Positions 5,835 through 10,006 of a stretch of 10,006 nt of DNA are shown piece after piece; positions within the stretch are counted from its first letter, which is position 1; each line of letters starts with the position of its first letter. Source of the DNA: an uncultured Bacilli bacterium (lineage in GTDB: Bacteria > Bacillota_I > Bacilli_A > RF39 > UBA660); contig CANQEF010000032.1 of the NCBI GenBank assembly GCA_947594675.1, positions 1-10,006 of the forward strand, written 5' to 3'. The notes beneath the pieces were generated by a model. That model saw nothing but the letters and a program-made list of their open reading frames with translations, was not told the DNA's origin and ran no database searches. A program made the translations under genes and the position numbers.

Positions 5835-7352
5835 ATGAAAGAAATAATTATAAATAAGGACAATTTAAGCGATAAAGATATCTCTGATACAGTAGTAAGA
5901 GTAAAAGCATTAATAATCAATTCAAAACAAGAAATATTACTAGCTCACAACAATAATACTTATCAATTTCCAGGTGGACACTTAGATGATAAAGAGAGCT
6001 TAAAAGATTGTCTAAAAAGAGAAATAAAAGAAGAAACAGGAATAGACGTTAATATTGATGAAGATGCTTTCTTAAAAATTACTTGTTACTACAAAAATTA
6101 TTTTAATACTCAAAAAAATACAAAAAGTATAATCTATTATTTCCATATATCCTGCAATGAAATGCCTAATTTTGAAGAAACACATTACGACTCATTAGAA
6201 ATTCAAACAGAATTTAAATTATCTTATTTAAAATTCAAAGAACTTGAAAATTTTCTAAATAAAGCGATACTAGCAAAAACTATTGATAAAAATATTGCAG
6301 AAGAAATGCATTGTGCCCTAAAAGAATACAATAATATCAATAAAAAAAGCAAAGCAAAAATACTAGTTACAGGTGGCCTAGGTTTTATAGGAAGTCATAC
6401 CTGTTGTGAATTATTAAATGATAATTATGAAGTAGTCATTGTTGACAATCTTTCCAACTCTAAACTAGACGTTATTGATAAAATAAAGAAAATTACTAAT
6501 AAAGACCTTACTTTTTATAAAGAAGATCTTTGTAATGAAGAGGCCATTGATAAAATTTTTTCCCAAGAACATATAGACGCTGTTATTCACTTTGCAGCAT
6601 TAAAAGCAGTAGGCGAGTCAGTATCTAAACCATTAATGTATTATGAAAATAATCTTATATCAACAATAAATCTTTTAAAAATAATGCAAAAATATAACTG
6701 TAAAAAAATTGTTTTTTCTTCAAGCGCAACTGTCTATGGTAATCCTAAAACACTACCAATAAAGGAAGATTTTCCTTTATCAACAACAAATCCTTATGGT
6801 ACAACAAAGCTAATGATTGAACAAATACTAAAAGATGTAGTTATTTCTGACAAAGAATTTTCCATAACAATTTTGAGATACTTCAATCCCATAGGAGCTC
6901 ATCCAACTGGACTTTTAGGAGAGAATCCTCAAGGCATACCTAATAACTTAATGCCATATATTGTTAGAGTAGCAACAAAACAATTAGAAACTCTTAATAT
7001 ATTTGGATCAGATTATAATACAAAAGATGGAACAGGAGTAAGAGACTACATTCATGTTGTTGACTTAGCAAAAGGACATCTAAAAGCTCTTGACAAAATT
7101 TTCAAAGATAAAGGAATTTTTTACTATAATTTAGGTACTGGTAAAGGCTATAGTGTTTTAGAATTAGTAAATACTTTTAAAGCTGTAAATAACGTTGATA
7201 TTCCTTATAAAATAGTTGCTAGACGTCCAGGTGATATTGCTAGTTGTTATGCTGATTGTTCCAAAGCCTACGAAGAATTAGGTTGGCAAGCAACATTAGA
7301 TCTTGAAAAAATGTGCAAAGATTCTTACAATTTCATTATAAATAATAAATAA
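5835..7352 (+). CDS. galE: Nudix hydrolase - UDP-glucose 4-epimerase (GalE) fusion
   Basis: A single uninterrupted 505-aa frame joins two enzymes. Residues ~18-165 are a Nudix hydrolase: the Nudix box fits G-x5-E-x7-REUxEExGU exactly at 48-70 (Gly48, Glu54, Arg62, Glu63, Glu66, Glu67, Gly69). Residues ~173-505 are a complete GalE-type short-chain dehydrogenase: the NAD-binding GGLGFIG at 180-186, the FSSSATVYG serine segment (294-302), catalytic Tyr321 and Lys325 in PYGTTK, LRYFNPIGAHPTG, GTGVRDYIHV and RRPGD. GalE alone is usually ~330-340 aa, so the extra N-terminus is the Nudix part. GalE interconverts UDP-glucose and UDP-galactose; Nudix enzymes split nucleotide-linked diphosphates. The substrate of the Nudix half is not deducible. 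The junction has no stop, no frameshift and no ribosome site for a separate galE. GAAAGGA precedes the start by 10 nt. Confidence 0.93.
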   Translation: MKEIIINKDNLSDKDISDTVVRVKALIINSKQEILLAHNNNTYQFPGGHLDDKESLKDCLKREIKEETGIDVNIDEDAFLKITCYYKNYFNTQKNTKSIIYYFHISCNEMPNFEETHYDSLEIQTEFKLSYLKFKELENFLNKAILAKTIDKNIAEEMHCALKEYNNINKKSKAKILVTGGLGFIGSHTCCELLNDNYEVVIVDNLSNSKLDVIDKIKKITNKDLTFYKEDLCNEEAIDKIFSQEHIDAVIHFAALKAVGESVSKPLMYYENNLISTINLLKIMQKYNCKKIVFSSSATVYGNPKTLPIKEDFPLSTTNPYGTTKLMIEQILKDVVISDKEFSITILRYFNPIGAHPTGLLGENPQGIPNNLMPYIVRVATKQLETLNIFGSDYNTKDGTGVRDYIHVVDLAKGHLKALDKIFKDKGIFYYNLGTGKGYSVLELVNTFKAVNNVDIPYKIVARRPGDIASCYADCSKAYEELGWQATLDLEKMCKDSYNFIINNK

Positions 7353-7379
7353 ATTAGGTACTTAGCAAATAAAATTATT

Positions 7380-7407
7380 TTGTCTAATTATAAAAGTTTG
7401 ATATAAT
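7380..7407 (+). promoter_or_regulatory. Promoter for ABC exporter pair
   Basis: TTGTCT (7380-7385), a 16-nt spacer and a perfect TATAAT (7402-7407) preceded by TGA, which forms an extended -10 (TGATATAAT, 7399-7407). The expected start near 7414 is at the first bases of the GGAAGTGA ribosome site (7415-7422), so the leader would be only ~15 nt. Confidence 0.65.
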
Positions 7408-7428
7408 ATCCCTTGGAAGTGACTAATC

Positions 7429-8133
7429 ATGAAACTAGAAATAACAAATCTTTCCAAAAGTTACAATGAAAAAGAAGTCTTAAAACAAATAAATTTTACT
7501 TTTGAAAGTGGTAAAATTTATGGACTTTTAGGACGTAATGGAGTAGGAAAAACAACTTTTTTCAATGCCATCAATGAAGATATAGATATTGACAGTGGCT
7601 CTTTCTATATAGAAGATGAATTTGGAAAAAACAAATTACAAACAAAAGACATAGGTTATGTTATATCAACACCTAGCGTGCCTGAATTTTTAACTGCTAG
7701 AGAATTTTTAACTTTCTTCCTAGAAATTAATAAAGATAAAGTAACTAATTTTGATTTAAATTACTATTTTAATCTAGTCAAAATAGCCAGTGAAGATCAA
7801 GACAAACTTTTACGTGATTTCTCTCATGGTATGAAAAATAAAATGCAAATTTTAATAAACATTATTACCAACCCTAAAGTTATATTATTAGATGAACCAC
7901 TAACATCCTTAGATATTGTAGTTCAAGAAGAAATGAAAAATCTTTTAAAAACGCTAAAAAAAGATCATATTATCATCTTTTCTACCCATATTCTTGAATT
8001 AGCAATGGATTTATGCGATGAAATTTTAATTTTAAATCAAAAAAAATTAGCTAAAGTAGAGAAGAGTAATTTAAATACTAAAAAATACAAAGATAAAATA
8101 ATATCTGTTTTAAAGGATGATAAAAATGCTTGA
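7429..8133 (+). CDS. ABC transporter ATP-binding protein
   Basis: The ATPase subunit that powers the membrane protein encoded next. All nucleotide-binding motifs are present in 234 residues: Walker A GRNGVGKTT (35-43), a signature FSHGMKNKM (131-139) in place of LSGGQ, Walker B VILLDEP (151-157), the D-loop SLD (160-162) and the switch His187 in STHILE. The signature and overall size resemble exporter ATPases of the BcrA/EcsA type. The expected Q-loop glutamine is not obvious: YVISTPSVPEF (78-87 area) has Ser/Thr there. The start is fixed by GGAAGTGA 6 nt before the ATG. Its last codons overlap the permease start by 8 nt. The transported substrate is unknown. Confidence 0.93.
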   Translation: MKLEITNLSKSYNEKEVLKQINFTFESGKIYGLLGRNGVGKTTFFNAINEDIDIDSGSFYIEDEFGKNKLQTKDIGYVISTPSVPEFLTAREFLTFFLEINKDKVTNFDLNYYFNLVKIASEDQDKLLRDFSHGMKNKMQILINIITNPKVILLDEPLTSLDIVVQEEMKNLLKTLKKDHIIIFSTHILELAMDLCDEILILNQKKLAKVEKSNLNTKKYKDKIISVLKDDKNA

Positions 8134-9694
8134 TACATTAAAAATATCACTAAAAATAGATAATACATATCGAATAAATTCCTTTATTTATAATTTAAGA
8201 AAATTACCCATTTTAAAAGATTTAATTACAACAGATATTTATAAAAGCAAAACAGCTAAATTATTATTAAACGTAATTGTACAAGTTTTCAATTTTTTAA
8301 AAATTATTTTGATACGCTGTCTTTATTTTCTAAGCATTATTTTTCTAGCTAACTTACTAAATATAACACAATTGAGTAAAACATTTATACATATTTATTT
8401 CATTTTTTCAATAATAGTTTTTTTTATAAATAATAAATTACTAAGTACTAGTAGTAAGAAATATTTCTCAATAATAGTTTTTAAAATGGACTCATCAAAA
8501 TTTATAAAAAGCTACTTATTACAAGATCTAATAAAAAATATTCTTTTAAATAGTTTTTGCTTTATAATTTTTAATCACTATCTTCAATTACCCTTATTGC
8601 CTACAGTAAGTTTAATTTTATTACCATTTTTTCTAAGAATAGTAGGAGAATCACTAAATATAGCTTTTTATAAAAAATACTCTTACGTTTGGATAAATAA
8701 TTATGTTTTATATTTTGGTGTATTAATAACTTTTCTTTTATTAGCAATCATTCCTTGTCTAAAAGTTTTTGTTCCCTTTAAATGCATTTATTTAACTTTA
8801 ATACTTTTCATAGTATTATCAATATTTGCTCTTAAATATATATTTAAAGTGGAAGATTATAAACTTATTTATAAGAAGATTAATACAAAAAATGCTGCTT
8901 TAAGTCAAGACTTATCCTCATCTTATTCAAGACAGCAAATGTTAGAAGTAAAAAATAAAGATATTGTTATTGCTAGTAAAAAACTTAAAAATAAAAAAGG
9001 ATATGATTTATTTAATACGATTTTCTTTGAAAGACATAGAGAAATCCTTCTTCGAAGTGCTAAAAGATACAGTGCCATAATATTAATCATTTATTTAATA
9101 TTAATTTATTTATCCCATAACAATTCTAACTTAAATACTTATATTCATAATTTTCTAATGAACAATTCAAGTTACTTTATTTTAATAATGTATTTTATAA
9201 ATAGAGGAGCTATCGTAACCCAAGCTATGTTTTTCAATTGTGATCATGCCATGTTAAAATATAATTTTTATAAAGAGCCAAAAGTTTTACTAGGCTTATT
9301 TAAAAAAAGACTTATGACCCTTATAAAAGTGAATTTACTACCAACATTAATAATTATTATAGGAAATATTTCATTATTATTTTTAAATAATGAAAAAAGT
9401 TTTCTCTTATACGTCATAAATATTTTATACATAAGCTCTTTAAGTGTTTTCTTTTCTGTTCATTACTTAGTTATATATTATTTAGATCAACCATTCAACA
9501 GTGAAATGCAACTAAAAAAGATTAGTTATACTTTAATTACTTTTCTTACATACATTGCTTGCTACTATGCATCATTTATTTCTATGAATAATCTTGGCTT
9601 TTGCCTAATTTCAATAATATTTGCTATTTTCTATACTCTAGTTTCCTTGTATCTTGTATACAAATATAGTCCTAAAACATTTAAAATAAACTAA
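8126..9694 (+). CDS. ABC transporter permease, multi-spanning
   Basis: The membrane partner of the ATPase encoded just before it. The 522 residues contain about ten to twelve hydrophobic segments in two clusters: near 48-103, 139-182, 193-213 and 220-240, then a soluble, Lys-rich cytoplasmic part (~241-312), then 314-330, 349-367, 400-452 and 467-512. The cluster-loop-cluster layout suggests two membrane halves in one chain. I cannot assign a named family or substrate; export of a peptide, lipid or drug is the general expectation for BcrA/EcsA-like pairs. ATGs at 8117 and 8126 are both in frame; AAAGG at 8112-8116 is well spaced for 8126 and too close to 8117. The 8-nt overlap with the ATPase indicates coupled translation. 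Confidence 0.85.
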   Translation: MLDTLKISLKIDNTYRINSFIYNLRKLPILKDLITTDIYKSKTAKLLLNVIVQVFNFLKIILIRCLYFLSIIFLANLLNITQLSKTFIHIYFIFSIIVFFINNKLLSTSSKKYFSIIVFKMDSSKFIKSYLLQDLIKNILLNSFCFIIFNHYLQLPLLPTVSLILLPFFLRIVGESLNIAFYKKYSYVWINNYVLYFGVLITFLLLAIIPCLKVFVPFKCIYLTLILFIVLSIFALKYIFKVEDYKLIYKKINTKNAALSQDLSSSYSRQQMLEVKNKDIVIASKKLKNKKGYDLFNTIFFERHREILLRSAKRYSAIILIIYLILIYLSHNNSNLNTYIHNFLMNNSSYFILIMYFINRGAIVTQAMFFNCDHAMLKYNFYKEPKVLLGLFKKRLMTLIKVNLLPTLIIIIGNISLLFLNNEKSFLLYVINILYISSLSVFFSVHYLVIYYLDQPFNSEMQLKKISYTLITFLTYIACYYASFISMNNLGFCLISIIFAIFYTLVSLYLVYKYSPKTFKIN

Positions 9695-9773
9695 TTTTTA
9701 AAAATATAATAAAATATAGAGAATAAATATTATTTAGGTGATTAAAAAAACTGTTAAATAATGATGTATTCAT
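9681..9773 (-). CDS. Possible mini-ORF in repeat copy 1 (30 aa)
   Basis: An open frame on the minus strand encodes a 30-aa peptide beginning MNTSLFNSFFNHLNNI, followed by a hydrophobic tail rich in Phe, Ile, Leu and Tyr that could span or attach to a membrane. It runs into the last 14 bases of the convergent permease gene. It has no good ribosome site: the place where copy 2 has AAGGAG reads AATGAA. Only its similarity to the copy 2 frame argues for coding. It may be a decayed copy or not a gene. Confidence 0.2.
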   Translation of the reverse strand: MNTSLFNSFFNHLNNIYSLYFIIFLKISLF

Positions 9774-9800
9774 TGAGAAAACAATTCATTAAACTTTTTA
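9725..9800. repeat. Duplicated element, copy 1
   Basis: About 75 bp that recur 201 bp further on (from 9926) with a few substitutions and a 3-bp length difference. The best-conserved block runs from TTATTTAGGTG (9730) through TATTCATTGAGAAAACAA (9767-9784). Both copies can form a TTATTTA/TAAATAA stem and an AATGA/TCATT stem, but such AT stems come easily at this composition. It sits 30 bp after the permease stop. It may be a duplicated small gene, an RNA or a site array continuing to the right. Confidence 0.75.
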
Positions 9801-9923
9801 AGCTCTGAAAGTTTATTAAGCGTCTGTTTATTTTGTGATAAATTAAATTATATAATACTTTTAATTTTTGAGTGTTTTTTCTTTTTATATATTTTTATAA
9901 TTTTCCACATCTAGTTTACTACA

Positions 9924-9977
9924 TCAAATGTTATTTAGGTGGTTAACAAAACTATTAAATAATGATATTATATTCAT
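9924..9977 (-). CDS. Possible mini-ORF in repeat copy 2 (17 aa)
   Basis: A minus-strand frame encodes MNIISLFNSFVNHLNNI, nearly the same as the start of the copy 1 peptide, then stops at TGA where copy 1 continues. AAGGAG on the minus strand (9989-9994) is 11 nt before its ATG, which is a credible if wide ribosome site. Any promoter would lie right of the window. The product is too short to assign. The alternative is that the sequence similarity reflects a duplicated RNA or site and not a peptide. Confidence 0.25.
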   Translation of the reverse strand: MNIISLFNSFVNHLNNI

Positions 9978-10006
9978 TGAGAAAACAACTCCTTAAAACC
10001 TTTTAA
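9926..10006. repeat. Duplicated element, copy 2
   Basis: Second copy of the element starting at 9725. It differs from copy 1 by G for A in GGTGG, C for A, A for G, an extra 3 bp in the TATTATATTCATT segment, and more divergence after position 9988. The similarity runs to within a few bases of the window edge, so the true right border is not visible. The 125 bp between the copies (9801-9925) are AT-rich with T tracts and no recognisable gene. Confidence 0.75.

Noticed and set aside
7352..7389. Possible terminator between galE and the ABC genes
   Set aside because: AATTAG/CTAATT with an inner CAAATAA/TTATTTTG pairing is very AT-rich and bulged, has no following U tract, and overlaps the promoter -35. 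It is too weak to call.
9790..9815. Inverted repeat TAAACTTT/AAAGTTTA after repeat copy 1
   Set aside because: An 8-bp stem with one G-C pair and no T run directly after it; not convincing as a terminator and not kept in copy 2.

Overview
This is AT-rich bacterial chromosome with short gaps and every confident gene on the + strand. The standard bacterial code fits: TGA ends rluD, the DUF1292 gene and the ABC ATPase, while Trp is TGG, so this is not a UGA-recoding Mycoplasma. Low GC, strong AGAGG/GGAGG-type ribosome sites, a RelP/YwaC-type small alarmone synthetase and a DUF1292 (YrzB-type) protein point to a low-GC Firmicute (Bacilli or a related uncultured lineage). The species cannot be named from the sequence.

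Layout. (1) 1-199 is non-coding and holds a 22-bp direct repeat, an extended -10 promoter and a leader of roughly 90 nt for an RluD-type pseudouridine synthase (218-1114). (2) A near-consensus promoter at 1128-1156 starts a probable operon: a small membrane-anchored protein, a RelP/YwaC-type (p)ppGpp synthetase, a 60-aa unknown protein and a PLP cysteine desulfurase (to 3696). (3) A promoter at 3720-3748 starts a second unit: a DUF1292 protein, a charged protein with a TPR-like tail, a membrane-anchored putative zinc metallopeptidase with an HEVFH motif, and a 505-aa fusion of a Nudix hydrolase with UDP-glucose 4-epimerase (GalE). (4) A third promoter at 7380-7407 starts an ABC exporter pair, ATPase then permease, with overlapping ends (7429-9694). 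(5) The last ~310 bases hold two copies of a ~75-80-bp element spaced 201 bp apart. On the minus strand both copies keep a very short open frame with a related sequence.

The genes cover rRNA modification, stringent-response signalling, sulfur mobilisation, nucleotide-sugar supply, an external peptidase and an exporter. No prophage, CRISPR, rRNA, tRNA or complete mobile element is visible. The most unusual items are the Nudix-GalE fusion, the tethered metallopeptidase beside it, and the duplicated mini-ORF element at the right edge.
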